From Torreya grandis (taxonomy: Eukaryota > Streptophyta > Pinopsida > Cupressales > Taxaceae), in contig JARHVA010000157.1 of the NCBI GenBank assembly GCA_037957365.1, positions 6,384,501 to 6,448,500 of the forward strand: DNA of 64,000 nucleotides, given 5' to 3'. This document shows positions 48,823 through 61,800 of the stretch, piece by piece. The notes under the pieces were generated by a model that was given only the letters and a program-made list of their open reading frames with translations, made no database searches and had not been told where the DNA came from. How positions within the stretch are numbered: the first letter of the stretch is position 1; every line of letters starts with the position of its first letter. A program made the translations under genes and the position numbers.

Positions 48823-50790
48823 CTACACCAATTCAGATTCCTTAATTTCTATGGCTTCTTTAAATCTTTCTGGAAATGAAATCTCAATAGAATTTCCTTC
48901 TGGTTCATTATCTTTTTCTTTTTCATCTTCCTTAGGTAAAATCAGGCTAGGGGTTTTAACTTCTTTAGTTATCTCAGTGATTATAATAGGTGGATTGTTA
49001 AGTATTTTGCTAGATCTGGTTTGAATTTTTTTACAATCAATTGCATTTAGGTCAATTGATTTTATTGGTTCTATTTCATATACATGAGTTATTTGTTTGT
49101 TTCTTAGGTTTGCTACTAGTTGTGTTGGCATTTGTGTTTGGAATATATTTTTATCCTATGGATTTTGTGCTAGAGATCCCATTATGTCTTGTTGGTTCTA
49201 ATTTGGATATGTTTTCCCTTGTACATAATTACTAGGACCCCATCTAGGTTGTGGCCAAGCATAAGGATTTCCTTGACCAGCCCAAGGTTGTTGATGTCCC
49301 TCAGTATACCAAGATTGACTTGCCCAATCTTGAGAATGCCATGTTGGTTGAGGAGCCCATGGTGAATATCCCCAAATTTGTGGTACTTTTTGAGCTATCC
49401 ATGGCATCATCTAAGGATTAGGAGCTATTCTTAGCATAAATTGTCCTTGGTTGGGTTATCTCTAAACAAAATTCAATTCTTCTGTGGTGGATGATGTACT
49501 AGTTTGTTTGAGCTGATTTTTTATGAGTGGAAGAAGAGAACAAGCATGAGTATCATGTTTTTTAGATTCAAAGACAATACATACTTCTATTCTATCCAAA
49601 GCACATTCCTGTACTACAAGCTTCTTCCTGCATCTAGGATAATACATGGCTAATGGTTCAAGGTGGACATTTGCTTTGGCTTGTAATCCATCGATGGTGG
49701 AGGTTAATTGAACTAATATGTCTATTTTAAATTTTTCTAATTCATCCATCAATTTTTTCATATCTAGATTCAAATTTTTAACCATTTTTCCCTTTCTAGG
49801 TCCACCCCTTGTCCTTGAATAGTTTCTACAAATTTCTATGATTTCATCCATTATTAATTGAGCAATGTTTTCACTGCCAATTAAATCAAGGGTTTCCCTA
49901 GATTCATCAAAACAATAATTTTAATTAGACCTAGAAATTACTCATACATGTACCATAGTAATTATATGGATGATAGATATAGTTTTACTTAAATCTTCTT
50001 GAAGTAAAAATCCACACCTTTTACTCACAAAGAGGAATATGTCCAAATAATCTTCCATATTTTCATTTTCTTCTTGTTTGATTTTGAAAAATTCCTCCTT
50101 TCTATTTCTTCCTCTACAATAATCTTGATATTTGTCTAAGAAGACATAGTACTCCCAATTGGTAATATAATTAGATGTTAATCTCATAAACCACCTCATT
50201 TTTGCATCATTTAAAGTAGATGGAAACAACTTGAGTTTTTGATTATCTATCTTGTAGTCATAAGTCTGACATAGTACTTTAAACTCAAATAGAAATTGGT
50301 TAGGATCCTCAGATGACATTCCTCTAAATGTGAGCAAGTGTGCAGGTGAAATGTTATTAATAGTGGTTTCAACATCCTCTATCTGAATGGGATAGGTAAA
50401 GGTTCTCTTCTAGCTTCTCATACCATTTCTCTAGTATTTTCTAGTCCCTTTTCCTAGTCAATGTGGTATATGGTTTGCTTTAGGGATGGTGAAAATTCAA
50501 GAGTAGGAGGTTGAATACTCAATTGAGAATCAAAACTTTCCCTTAATGGATCTTGATAAATAATCATCCTCTCTAAATTTTTACTTGTTTTCGGTGACTG
50601 ATCCAAAATTTCCAAAGATGGCAATTTTGCTTCTTGTCTTGTAGGAGATAATGGTGCCTCCAATTCTTGCTCATCTTCCTTATTTAAACTGGAGGGTGAT
50701 GGAAATTCTTGTTTAGATATTTTGGGGAGAAATCTACCCTTGGAGTCTCATGGTCTACTCATAAATTTTGTGATAACCTTAGGGAAAATT
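48823..50790 (-). pseudogene. E2 gag
   Basis: N-terminal Ser/Pro-rich part 50663-50454; gag domain 50337-49942 (GMSSEDPNQFLFEFKVLC, then DAKMRWFMRLTSNYITNW, EEFFKIKQEENENMEDYLDIF); C-terminal helical part 49851-49462 with a decayed zinc knuckle (CIVFESKKHDTHAC, second Cys lost). The tail 49410-49198 is rich in Trp, Pro and Gln. The acidic end (49131-48823) leads to protease. Stops separate each part. Confidence 0.88.
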
Positions 50791-50857
50791 TCTCTAATTA
50801 CTAAATGTATGATTGTTGCTCTTGTTGACACCTAATTAGAAAATTCCAACTAGTGGA

Positions 50858-50875
50858 TCCCTAACAACAGTGTCA
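50858..50875 (-). other. E2 primer-binding site, tRNA-Asp type, decayed by transitions
   Basis: Four bases inside the 5' LTR the minus strand reads TGACACTGTTGTTAGGGA. The tRNA-Asp site of Athila elements is TGGCGCCGTTGCCGGGGA (from memory). The six differences are all G-to-A or C-to-T; the other 12 bases agree. Confidence 0.85.
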
Positions 50876-50879
50876 AAAA

Positions 50880-52228
50880 TGATGGGTGTCATTATGCCCT
50901 TCATTTAATCAACTTTTTGTTGATGTCATATTTAACCAGGGCTATGTCTAAATCTATATGCAACAAGAAGAATCTTAGAAATTTAGTAATTGATTGTAGG
51001 TATTTGTATTTTTTTTTTCATTTTGGGGGATTTTTAATGTCTTAAGGACTTCTTGGTTAAAACCTTATTAGAATCAAACTGTGAAAATTGCTAAAAGTAA
51101 ACACGCATTGCAAAAATGAATTTTATGGAAATAAACACATGTTTGTAGAATGAAATAGATTACTGGAAATAAACACACATTTGTAGAACGAAATAGATTA
51201 CTGGAAATAAACACACATTTGCAAAATGCTTGGAAATTGATTGCAAAGAAATGAGAATTTAATCTAGAACACCCACAGGGGAAAATCTACAACAAATTTT
51301 AACTTTAAGGGGTTAGAAGCATTTATAAATTTAACAAAGCTACCTATTTGATTTTGAGAATAAAATATAAATACTGACCAAAAATAAAGATCCTAGTTCT
51401 TGGAGGAGTGGGCCCTTGCTCTGCCTAGAAATAGGACTGAACAACTTAATTCTCTTTCAAAATAGAAATGGCTATTTCATTGATAAAATGTTCTTTATTA
51501 CAAAGATGTACTATTCTATCCTTATCCCTATATTCTTCAATTATTTTTCACTCTCCCTTCCTAAATTCCTAGGTCTGTATATATATTCTTCTACTTGTGG
51601 TGCATTGATTACTGTAACTATTTCATGGATATGATGGAACTAAATCATGCCCAGAATACATGCTAAATAAGATGTGGTTGGCTGTCCAGCTGTGTGATAA
51701 ATGTCTTAGATCTACAAGTATGGAAATCAAAATTCTACTCCTAATTTAATGGGATCATTGATTTGATAGATCGCTGGCCATTTGGAATAGATCTTTATCA
51801 GTTCCATGTTTAACTACAAAAATTTTAGAGCTTATCTGCAGGAGTATTAGAGCTGATTCAGATAATTCCAGAGCTAAATATAGAGTTTTGGAACTAAGTC
51901 CAAAAATGTGACTAATTGAAATAACGTGAAAGAGTTCCAAAACTAAGCTATATTGATTTCAATGATTTCAAAAACATGCAATCCACTTTATATTTGTTTT
52001 TCAGCCTGATGATGACCTATTTTATTACAAAACTTGAATTTTCCAAAACACTTGTTAGGAATTATATTTATTTTAAACATTAGAATCACAATCAACAAAT
52101 GATGGATAATTACATCCTAACTCATATCAGATCAAAATAAAAGTCACAAAATGCAATCAAACTTAATAGAAAGAGAGTAAGATGAGGTCATTTATTATAC
52201 ATTCAATGGGCATATCCTAGCCTCATCA
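50880..52228 (-). repeat. E2 right LTR (5' LTR)
   Basis: Partner of 40258-41606. It carries the same 38-base repeat, starting near 51124. Confidence 0.95.
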
Positions 52229-55200
52229 GTGATAGCCTTGGCTAACCTTTTAAAACTTTTGATCACTTTTCAAAATGAATATATCTTAAAAAATATTAAA
52301 AATATTTTACATAACTTACTTGAATGAGTGTAGCAAGGTTAACAAAATGTTGATAAGGTAGTTTGGTTTGTAAAAACTAAGAAGCCCTAGGATGTTGATT
52401 CCTACATGGATATTGAGATGACAAGATATGATATAACCAATGATATATTTAAATTTGGAAGCACAATTAATATTATTATGCAATCTACATGGGAAGTTAT
52501 TAGATGGGCAACTCTCAGCTACAACCCATTTATACTAAGCCTTGTAAACTATGGTAGGTGTTGACTATTCTAGTCACACTTGATCTCATGAGACTAGACA
52601 TGCTGAGAGAGGGTCATTATTTGACAAGAAAAATTAAGTATAGTCCTTAAAATCACTTTCATGATGATATGTTAGCCCAATAATAGGTATGCTGAGACCA
52701 TTGAGGTTACTTGCACTTTTTTCTTAATTGAATAAGGCCTAACAACCAGTTTTTGAAGTTATGGTTTGCATTAGTCTTATAGGAGACCTATTGGGGAGGT
52801 TTTCAATGTGATTATGTATCAAGAGTCTTGTATAAGGCTATTAATCTTGCCAAATATCATGCTCATGTCTAGGAGCACTCGAAATAACTCTCAATGCAAA
52901 ATATCCTTATAAGGCCTAATAGGTTAGTAATAGGGTCATAATGACCTAATGATGACCTATTTGATGATTAGAGACATGAAAATTCCTTTCAAGGGTAAGA
53001 TACACCAAAAGGCATTTGATGTCGTTCACTACTATCATACTAGTCTTTTATAGGTTTATTCAAGTGCTTTTTAATGAAGAATAGAGTAAAAAGGGTCTTA
53101 AGAGGCACTCATGGGTCATAATAAGGGGTCTTAAATCACTCACTAAGGTCATGAATACATCAAAAAGTCTTAAAAATTACTTATGAGTTCTTAAAGGGTC
53201 AATAGGTCTTGTTTCACTCATTAAATTCATTTTAGAGCAGATTAAATGTTCTATAATGTCTCATAAAGTCATTTAGTATTTGAGGACTCTTTAAAAGCTC
53301 TCCAATACATATAAATGATCATATCATGCATTTGACTTAATGGTTTTCCCTCAATTCCTACCCCATGGTGGACTTCAATTCTCTCAACATGGGAAAGGTG
53401 TATCAAACCATTATCAAATCATTAATAAGCTTTAGGCTTATTTTTAACATAGGCTTCATTATTATAAGATAATAAAATCATGCTTGGAGATTTATTAAGG
53501 CTATAATGAAGAAAACATCATCATTTCAAGGAGCTTTTAGATCTTCATGGGCATAATCTCAAGGCTAGGTCAATATATACATGATCTCCATCATAATCTC
53601 CAAGCACCCTCAAGGCCTAAAGCTTCAAATCATGAAGTTGTAATCAATTTTTCAGGTTTCATAATGTTACAATGGATAAAACACTATGGTATCAAAGAGG
53701 TTACATTTTTAAAACCAAGTGTCAAGTCCTTCAATGAATAAAAGTCTCATTCATGAGAGAAAAATAAGAAGAAGATCATAAGGAAATATGCCTTGAAAAT
53801 AAGACATTAATGAAAATTTATAGGGTGCACCATGATATTAAAGCACAATATGGATTTAAAATTGGGTCCCATTATCATCTTTAAGCTTTCATAGACCATT
53901 AAGGAAGAGAACAGTGCCCACAATCTTCAAAACAAGGTAAAACCTATCTAGAACCCTATTTGTAGGTACCTACAGGTGAGTTTCAGTACGATCCACTTAT
54001 GTTCTCTTATTTCATGGTTTAATATGGAAATTTTATGACATTAGGAATGTATATAATAACAATATATTGGTTTTTAGGGGCATTTAGAGGAAGATAGGGC
54101 TATGAACAATCACTAACAAACCCCAAAACTACCTATAAATAACCCAAGAGAGACATAGTCGAGGGTTTTTACGCACTCTTTTAGATGCATGGCTTGAAAT
54201 ACACCCTAGGGGGTGTAAATTTTTTTGTAAATATCCTATAAATAATGATAAATTTTATCAAGAAGACTAGAATCAAGTGCATTTTCTCAATTGACCTTAC
54301 AAACAACTAAAATCTCTTGAAAACCCTAGTATTTTGCTTTCAATTTTGAATGTTTTTTTTAGTATTGTGAAGCATATAAATGAGATAAAGGGACATTTCC
54401 AAAGTTTTAAAAAGGATGTTTATTAATTAAAATGTATCATATATTCCTCCAAAATGTATTGGTGGTTTCAAACATTGTTCAAGGCCCTAGAATGGTCAAG
54501 GGCTCATTAACATGCCTGCAAACCTTTATGCAAAATTCATGAAGATTTAGGTATTTAATGAGGGAGAAACACCCTATAGTCATGATATAAAAGCTTTCAA
54601 GATTATAAAAATCACTTGAAGGACTATCTAATAGGGTTCATGAGTGACAAATGATGAGTACAAAGTTTGGTGATTAAAATTTCAGGCAAGTTTTACAGAG
54701 TTATCACTAGATGACATTATTCTAAAGGATTACTAATAGGTTGTAGGCCTCAAGAATCCACTTTTACATCTATCACAATAAAAGATAATTTTTTAAAGCC
54801 TAAAAAATAATAAAACATTATTAATAATGAATAAATTATTTTCAAGTAAAATGGTAAGTTTCAAGCATGGTGAGGATGCTTGTAGGCCTACTAGTATAGG
54901 GTTTGGGAGGTCTCTTCTCTATGGTGTTGATTTTTATAAGTGATATGCAGGGTTTCATAGTGTTTAAGAATTACTATAGTCATGTTCATAAGGTTTTAAA
55001 CATATTCACAAGGTATTCTTGTAGGTTTTAAACCTCAAGACAAGCCCTTTGTAAGCCTAAAATAAAGTTTAGAATGATTTCTTGATGGACCAAGGTGAAA
55101 ATATGACCTCAAATCCCTTCAAAAGGCCTATAGGTTAGGGTTCAAGAAATACAAGAAATTTTTAAAAATACGATTCATGATTATAGGTTTGTCATTTCCT

Positions 55201-57970
55201 CATAACCATAACAAACACCCACTTACATGCCTATGTCATGACTTATGGCCTCAAACTTCTCTTGAAAAGTTGTAAGATAGGTTTTCATATAGGTTTTAAT
55301 CATGGTCCCAAACCTCATGAAGATCTTAAAGACATATAATAATGAGCATGAAAGGTTTTATTTTAATATGAAGTTATGGTTTTTAAGGATCTAAAAATTT
55401 AATTTGGAGTTTATTACCTCAATACATGAGCCAAAACCTATAGCCTATTCTTCAAGGATAATTACCAAGGTCTATTGCAAATCAAGCTAGATCAAACACA
55501 TGAGATGCTTGAAACCTTGATTAGCAAGTGGAAATAGGATTTAAAAGCTTATAAAATATATTTTTAAGGTCTTTTGGGATTAATAAATCTTTAATAACCC
55601 AATTTTAGGTCTACTATAGTCAGGAACAATGTTTCCAAGCTCCTCTCTAAGGTTCCAAACATAGTGAAAATGCTTGTAGACCTCCTAGTGCAGTGTTAGA
55701 AGTTTTGATATGTTTATATAAGTTTTTAGACCTTCCCAAAAGGTTTTTTATGAATATAAGTAATTTATGTAGGATTATTAATGATTATTATTCAAGCAAG
55801 AGACCAAATAAGCCTGTAGTAAGGACGTAAGGTTTATTGAAGATAGGAAAGGGGGTCTTCACCCTAAAACATATATAGGTCTAAAATAGATGAAGTTCAA
55901 TCTCTTCCGGTGATTAACACTTATATCAAACACATGTACAACTTAGTGAACTTGTACCCTTATTTAATTGATTGGTATCTTATTAAAGTGATGGACAAGA
56001 GTATAATTAGGCCTATAACTGGGTTATAGACTTCATGATTTCCTCAAGGCTTTCTCAAGGATTCTTGACCTTGTAAATTGTAGGTCTACCAAGGGTAATA
56101 ATGAGAGTTCAATTACCTAAAATTTTTAGGCCTAAACAATTAAGAAATGGATATGATCATGACCTCATCACCTAATTCATAGGCCTACAACAAGTTTTTA
56201 GGAGTCTCTTGAGGTTGTAAATGAAAAGTGACAAGTTGTAAGGTATAAAACAAGGCAAGATGGATCCTTCAAGCATGAAAATGTAGGTTTTTTGCCTTCT
56301 CCAAGAGATATTATGGGAAGCTATAATTATGCGTTATATTTTCAACCTCCCCTATATATATTTACATGAAATTTAAGATTGATTTTTGACCATTCATACT
56401 TCTATATCCTAGAAAGCACTACTATGGGTGAAGATTAATGGTCATAAAGAACACAAGAAGGTATGGAGGCATTGGAAACTTATCTTAGAGATATGTAACT
56501 CCCTCTATAGATTGTAAATAATACAAGTCAACTCAAGGATACAAATAGTCATATGATATCCTTTCCCATGTCAAACATTCAACATGCACATGAGAGGTGG
56601 AGATGGGTGTGTTAATGCCATTAGGATAGGAGAGCCCTATTTTCCAAGAGTGGAAGAGCCTTGATGGAGCAAACCATGCATACACAAGCCTTAAAAAGGT
56701 CAAGGAGAGATAAAATGAGATTATCACCTCCATTACTACATCTAATTTCCATGTATATCAACATGAAAATAAACTCAATGCATTTGGGAAAGCTTAATGC
56801 TCTTACTTTCTATGTCTCTTTGCTTACATGGGTTGTATTTATGATGTAACAACAACATTCATGAGGTATCTATTTATTTATTCTCCTCTCTCATATCATT
56901 TTATTGTATATGGGGTTGAGAAATCCTTGTTTAACATATTTCCTTTCGGGTATGATGAGACTCTGCTCTTTTGGAGACTTGTAATGCTGGATTGAAGCTT
57001 GGAATCTAATAAAAATTGATATTTATTTCTTTTATGTTGTCAAATTTCTTGAGTATTATGTAAGCTTGACTATTGATCTTCATTTTTGGATGTTTTAGAC
57101 CCTCTTTTTATTGTACTATAAATGTTAAACCTTCATTTGTAAGTTTTATGTTGTATAGACCACTACCTCCATGCAAATTACTTATGCAAGTGTTGAGAAA
57201 ATTATAGGTATTTTAGGAGTTATGCGACTTATTGTCAATTTTGAGGATTTATTGTGTTGTTACAAGAAATAAGAGATGATATCTAGACTATTTTTGCATC
57301 ACCTCTTTTATTTTTATTTCAATTTCTTCCCTTTTCCATGATAAACACGTAGTTTTAACTATAGATAGGTCTCCTTTGCATATTTGTAGGCATACATCTG
57401 GTCTTAAATCAGGTGTATCTATTTTAAGAAGGAACCAACCTTCTTTGGAGGTTCATAAAAAGGAACCAAAGTCCCACATCTTGGGGATGATACCATTGTT
57501 TTCATTTGATTAGTTTATTGAATGATTGGGTGAAAGATCTAAGGGATAATAGTAGGGTAGAACCTATCATCAACTAGAAGATCTATAAATAAAAGTGGTT
57601 GAACTAAGTTTGTGAGGAGATTTTGAAGTGATTGATATGAAGAGTGATGGAACACACTACCTTATATTAATTGGTAATAAGTAGGCCTATAAATGATGGT
57701 CAAATAACCATTGATACAATGTGTAAATATATGGAAGTGCACCAATAGGATAAAATCATCATTATACCCCTAAATAAAGTAGATCAAAATACACACATCA
57801 TACCCAAGGATCCAAATTCACTGTATACATATGGGGATAATAGTTAATTCAAGGTGACTACAAAATATAAGCCTAATGCCCTAGGAGCTACATAATATAA
57901 ATTTTTTCAACCAAAAATATAGACTCAACAATAGTTTCAAGTAACTAAACAATCTACATACAAGCTCATG
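52229..57970. other. E5 interval with no recognised gene; likely holds another insertion
   Basis: The first 300 bases should continue E5 gag after E2, but the reading is too broken to name. From about 52600 to 57900 no coding region can be supported. The interval repeats AGGCCTA words (for example near 52730, 54885, 56010, 56130, 56180, 57681), also common in the E4 LTRs. A normal gypsy element has only 1-1.5 kb between zinc knuckle and RT, so about 5 kb here is probably inserted DNA, perhaps LTR sequence. I could not find its edges. Confidence 0.45.
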
Positions 57971-59279
57971 ATCACAAAGGCACTAATTTTATAATTTCAA
58001 GTGGATGAATGCAGGTTACCTTATATGCAATCACCAAGTAGGTTAGAAGTGGATTTTGTGTACAAAGTAGGTGTGACATATTTGGACTACACTATGCTAA
58101 TAAATGAAAGCCTTTTGTCATGGGACACCGCATCCTCAATTAGTAGTGACTCAGATACCTACATGTTGAATTTTTCAATGGGAGATCATGAGGTATTCCC
58201 AATGCACATGGTTTTTACCATAGAAAGGCAATTAGCTCAATACTTTACAATTGATAACTTGAATCAATTTATCCTAAGGTTGAACATCATGTACCAAACA
58301 TAGATCAAAGGGTGAGTGCACTAAATTATTCACTAAAAGGAACTACTTCAACTAGGTGGCAAGTTCATAAAATTAGATAGTTGCCATGGGGCAAGGTCTA
58401 CAAACTATTGTGAGCTTGTTTTCAATTACATCCTGCTATCACATAACAATGGTCATTTTTTAAAGAAGGATAATACCCTAAGATGCATGTGCATAAGTGT
58501 GTAGATGTGTGGTATATGTAGGGTTTATAACCCAAGTATTGGGTGCATTTTTTTAGATATAATTTGGCAAAGATCCTAACAACCTTGTACATGCACCAAG
58601 AATGCATATGTGAAACAAATAATTGGCCTTAGGTACAAAAAGATTTCATTCAAAATTTTATATTTTAGGTTTAAATTCCTCTGGTGCATAATTATCTAAA
58701 TAATTTTAAAATATTATTATGTCATGGGAAAATAGAATATTTAAGTACTATTATAGATTCATCTTTATAGAAAGAAGCAAATACAAATTTGAATATAACA
58801 ATCAAAACTACAAGGTAAGCTAATGTAAGGGGATTTTTTTGTTAAATCATGAAATAAGATCATATATGATGAAGAAATAATGGAGTCTAGTGATAATTAT
58901 AAGGATATAGAATTGAAGGGCTTCTTTGAAGTAGAGTAAGAAACAATACCACCAAAAGACAACATTGTAGAATAAACCAAAGATCTAAATCTATGAAATC
59001 TACATTTTCTTGAATAAGAAGGATAGATCACTATATGAGATCCCATTTTAGTGGATATAACTAGATATATCAAGATCCATTGAATAAACATGTTGATAAC
59101 ATCAAGAAAATGTTTGTGCCCAATCTTGAGACTATAGGTGATTATTAGACTTAGCTTGAGATTTTTGAAGGGCTAAAACTATTGCAAGATTATCATGTCT
59201 TTCCAACCAAGTTTACAAAGGTGAAGGGTATAGAAACATCATTGGGATAAATCAAAATCAAACTAAAGGAATGTGCAAG
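57971..59279 (+). pseudogene. E5 region before RT, unrecognised coding remnant
   Basis: An open piece (58001-58303) reads DECRLPYMQSPSRLEVDFVY and onwards. I do not recognise it. Near 59160-59270 a reading IFEGLKLLQDYHVFPTKF leads into the RT start, consistent with the pre-RT linker of a gypsy pol. The protease of E5 should lie in or before this part but was not found. Confidence 0.35.
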
Positions 59280-59980
59280 ACCTATGAAAAATAAACCATA
59301 TCAACTGAATCCTAACATGAAGTTGAAAGTAAAGGCAAAACTACATAGGATGCATGAAGCATGCATCACCTATCTAGTGGAGAGGGTTGAATGGGTCAGT
59401 TCAAATGTAGTGCATCCTAAGAAATTAGGGGAAATTAGAGTATTTAGATATTACCATGAATTGAATGATGTTTTTATCAGTTTTAGGACATGAAGTGTAT
59501 TCTCTCACAAATGAATTTAGTGGGTACCCCTAGATCCCAATCACATTAGAGGACCAAGCCAAATAAAATTCAAAATTGAATGGAGTTATTATGTGTACAA
59601 GGTAATGCCATTTTGATCAAATAATGTTACATATACATTTTATATGGATGTTTTACTTACCTTTAAATATTTTATTCATGATTTCCTATAGGTCTACTTA
59701 GATGATTAGGTTGTATTTTTTTGTTCAAAGTGCACATCTCTAAACTATGACTTATGTTAGAACTTTGATGAGCATTACACATTGCATTGAATTTGAAAAA
59801 GTGATTATGTTTTACACCTTTGATATCCTCTTGGGTCATGTAGTGTGAAATGATAGGATTTTGGTGGATCGATCCAAAATTGTAGTAATCATGGGAATGC
59901 CACCACATAAAAGCTTGATATAAGTAAGATATTTCTTAGGCCATACATGATAATATAGAAAATTCATCAAAGGTTACATA
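59280..59980 (+). pseudogene. E5 reverse transcriptase
   Basis: KPYQLNPNMKLKVKAKLHRM, CITYLVERVEWVSSNVV and HPKKLGEIRVFRYYHELND (59284-59493) form the RT fingers of a Ty3/gypsy pol. After stops the palm follows (WSYYVYKVMPF near 59580, with the usual Gly after Phe lost) and VYLDD near 59690-59705, the catalytic box followed directly by a stop. The thumb is in 59880-59980 (stop-rich). Plus strand, opposite to E2. Confidence 0.82.
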
Positions 59981-60640
59981 GCTATATATACACCCATAGA
60001 GAAGATAATGCACAAGGATAGAAAGTTCAAATGGATAAATGTGTGCCAAGCAACATTTGTGGATCTAAAGCAAATATTAGTTACATGTCCCATATTATTT
60101 TTTATTGACTAGAGAAAATTGTTTCATGTTCATGAGGATGATTTAAGCACTACAGTAGGAGTGTGTTAGCACAACCAAGAGATAGAAGATTGGATCATCC
60201 TATCCATTTCATAATTAGGAAACTCTTACCTATTGAAAATAGCTATAAAACTATGGAGAGGGAAGTTTTAGAAATGGTGTTCACACTTTAAAATTTTAGA
60301 GATTACTCACTAGCTATGTCGTTTGAGTTCTTTATGGATCACCTGGCCCTATAATATCTAGTAAATAGGTCCATGTTAGGCATAATAATATATAGTAGGC
60401 TCATGCTATTTTAATAATTTTAGTTCAAAATTAATGTTAATTATAGAAGGTAAATTTTGAACTAAACCATCTGAGTTGGATATTCAATGGGGAAGAACCA
60501 AAAAAACTTCAAGATGAATCACCAGATGCACATCTATTTCAAGTCTATGATCCTTGAGAACATGGAGGATATATAAAAATTTATATAAAAAGGATATTTC
60601 CTGTACACTATATATAAAGAGATAAGTATTAGTTGATTGT
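59981..60640 (+). pseudogene. E5 RNase H
   Basis: FKWINVCQATFVDLKQILV and LVTCPILFFID (about 60027-60115) lead to FHVHEDDLSTTVGV, where the family has an Asp-Ala-Ser box. Further on are ALXYLVNRSM-like and GIIIYSRLMLF parts (60345-60410), corresponding to the RNase H end. Frames change and stops are frequent. No second RNase H was recognised. Confidence 0.65.
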
Positions 60641-60649
60641 AAGAGCTAT

Positions 60650-61800
60650 CCATTTCAATATCAATAATGGGTTTCTGTACAAAATGGAGAAAGATGATGC
60701 ACTTCATAGAGTGGATTTGGATCATGAATGACCACTACTTCTTGAGGAAGCACATAAATGAATCATAGGTGGTCATTTCACAAGACAATCCACTCTAAGG
60801 AAGATACTACAAAGTGGTCTATGGTGGTCTACTCTATTTCAAGATGCACATTGAGTAATGAAACACTATGACATTTGACAAAGGATGGGTAAGCCTAATC
60901 AAAGAGATGAAATTCCATTAAATCCTATGCTAACATATAATTAATTTTAATAGTGGTAATTGATTTGTGGGGCCAATTAATCTACCTAGTAAGCATAATC
61001 ATGCATAATACATCATTATTGTGATGGAATACTTCACCAAATGGGTGGAAGCTGTTAAAATACTAAGATATGGTGCTAAATATGTAGCCAAGTTCATGTA
61101 TGAAAATATTATAACTAGGTTTGGATTTATTTTTAAATTGGTTAGTGACAAAGACACATATTTAATAAATAACACCATAAATATCCTTATTAAGGAGGTC
61201 ATGATATTTCACCATAAAATCATAGCATATCATCCACAAGAAAATGGATAAGTAGAGCCATCAACAAAGTCCTTGGTAAGATGTTAACAAAAATTTACAA
61301 TATCCAAAAATATGATTGGGAGGATTGGATTCCTATTATTCTATAGGCATATAGGATAAATTATAATCATAAAAGAAGGTTCATGCCATTTTATTTGATC
61401 TGAGGACTTGAAGTAGTAATGCCCATGGCATACATATTTCCTGGTCTGTGAAATATATGATCATGAGACTAAGGGAAAAAGATTCTCTACAGGCACAATT
61501 GATGGATTTAACAAAGATGGAAGAAACTAGGCAAAGGGAATAATGGACACAATAAGTTAACATTCCAATTAAAAAATTATTTCATGATATCAACCAATAA
61601 TCTAAAGAATTATTTTTAGAACAAGAAATATTATTATATGATATAATATTTAGAGCATTTTTGAGTAAGCTACACATTAAATGGAAGGGACATTACATCA
61701 TTCATTATGCCTCATAGAAAGTAAATTTTGTTTTAAAATATATTTAGGGAACCATAGTAATAGGTCATGTAAATGGTTGTAAGATTAAGCCTTAGCATCA
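60650..61800 (+). pseudogene. E5 integrase
   Basis: The zinc-binding part is decayed (GGHFTRQSTLRKIL near 60760, with CDI and QRMG near 60860). The open part 61021-61251 holds MEYFTKWVEAVKI, YENIITRFGFIFKLVSDKD (second catalytic Asp) and FHHKIIAYHPQENG. The Glu follows at about 61255 (VEPSTKSL) after a stop. The end near 61650-61795 is LHIKWKGHYIIHY, then GHVNGCKIKP, the usual gypsy C-terminus. Broken by many stops. Confidence 0.8.

Larger units (their letters stand above)
40258..52228 (-). mobile_element. E2: full-length Athila-like Ty3/gypsy retrotransposon
   Basis: 11,971 bases bounded by 1,349-base LTRs that both run TGATGGG...CTCATCA. Flanks are GTGAC (40253-40257) and GTGAT (52229-52233), a 5-bp target duplication with one transition. 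On the minus strand the order is 5' LTR, primer site, gag, protease, RT, RNase H, integrase, extra coding region, polypurine tract, 3' LTR. The RT has a YMDD box. All genes carry stops. The two LTRs differ by scattered substitutions (by eye several per hundred bases), so the insertion is not recent. Confidence 0.93.

Noticed and set aside
57430..57660. AGTCCCACATC followed by a TATA-like CTATAAATAAAAG, resembling parts of plant LTRs
   Set aside because: Suggestive only; no paired repeat, no TG...CA edges and no target duplication found.
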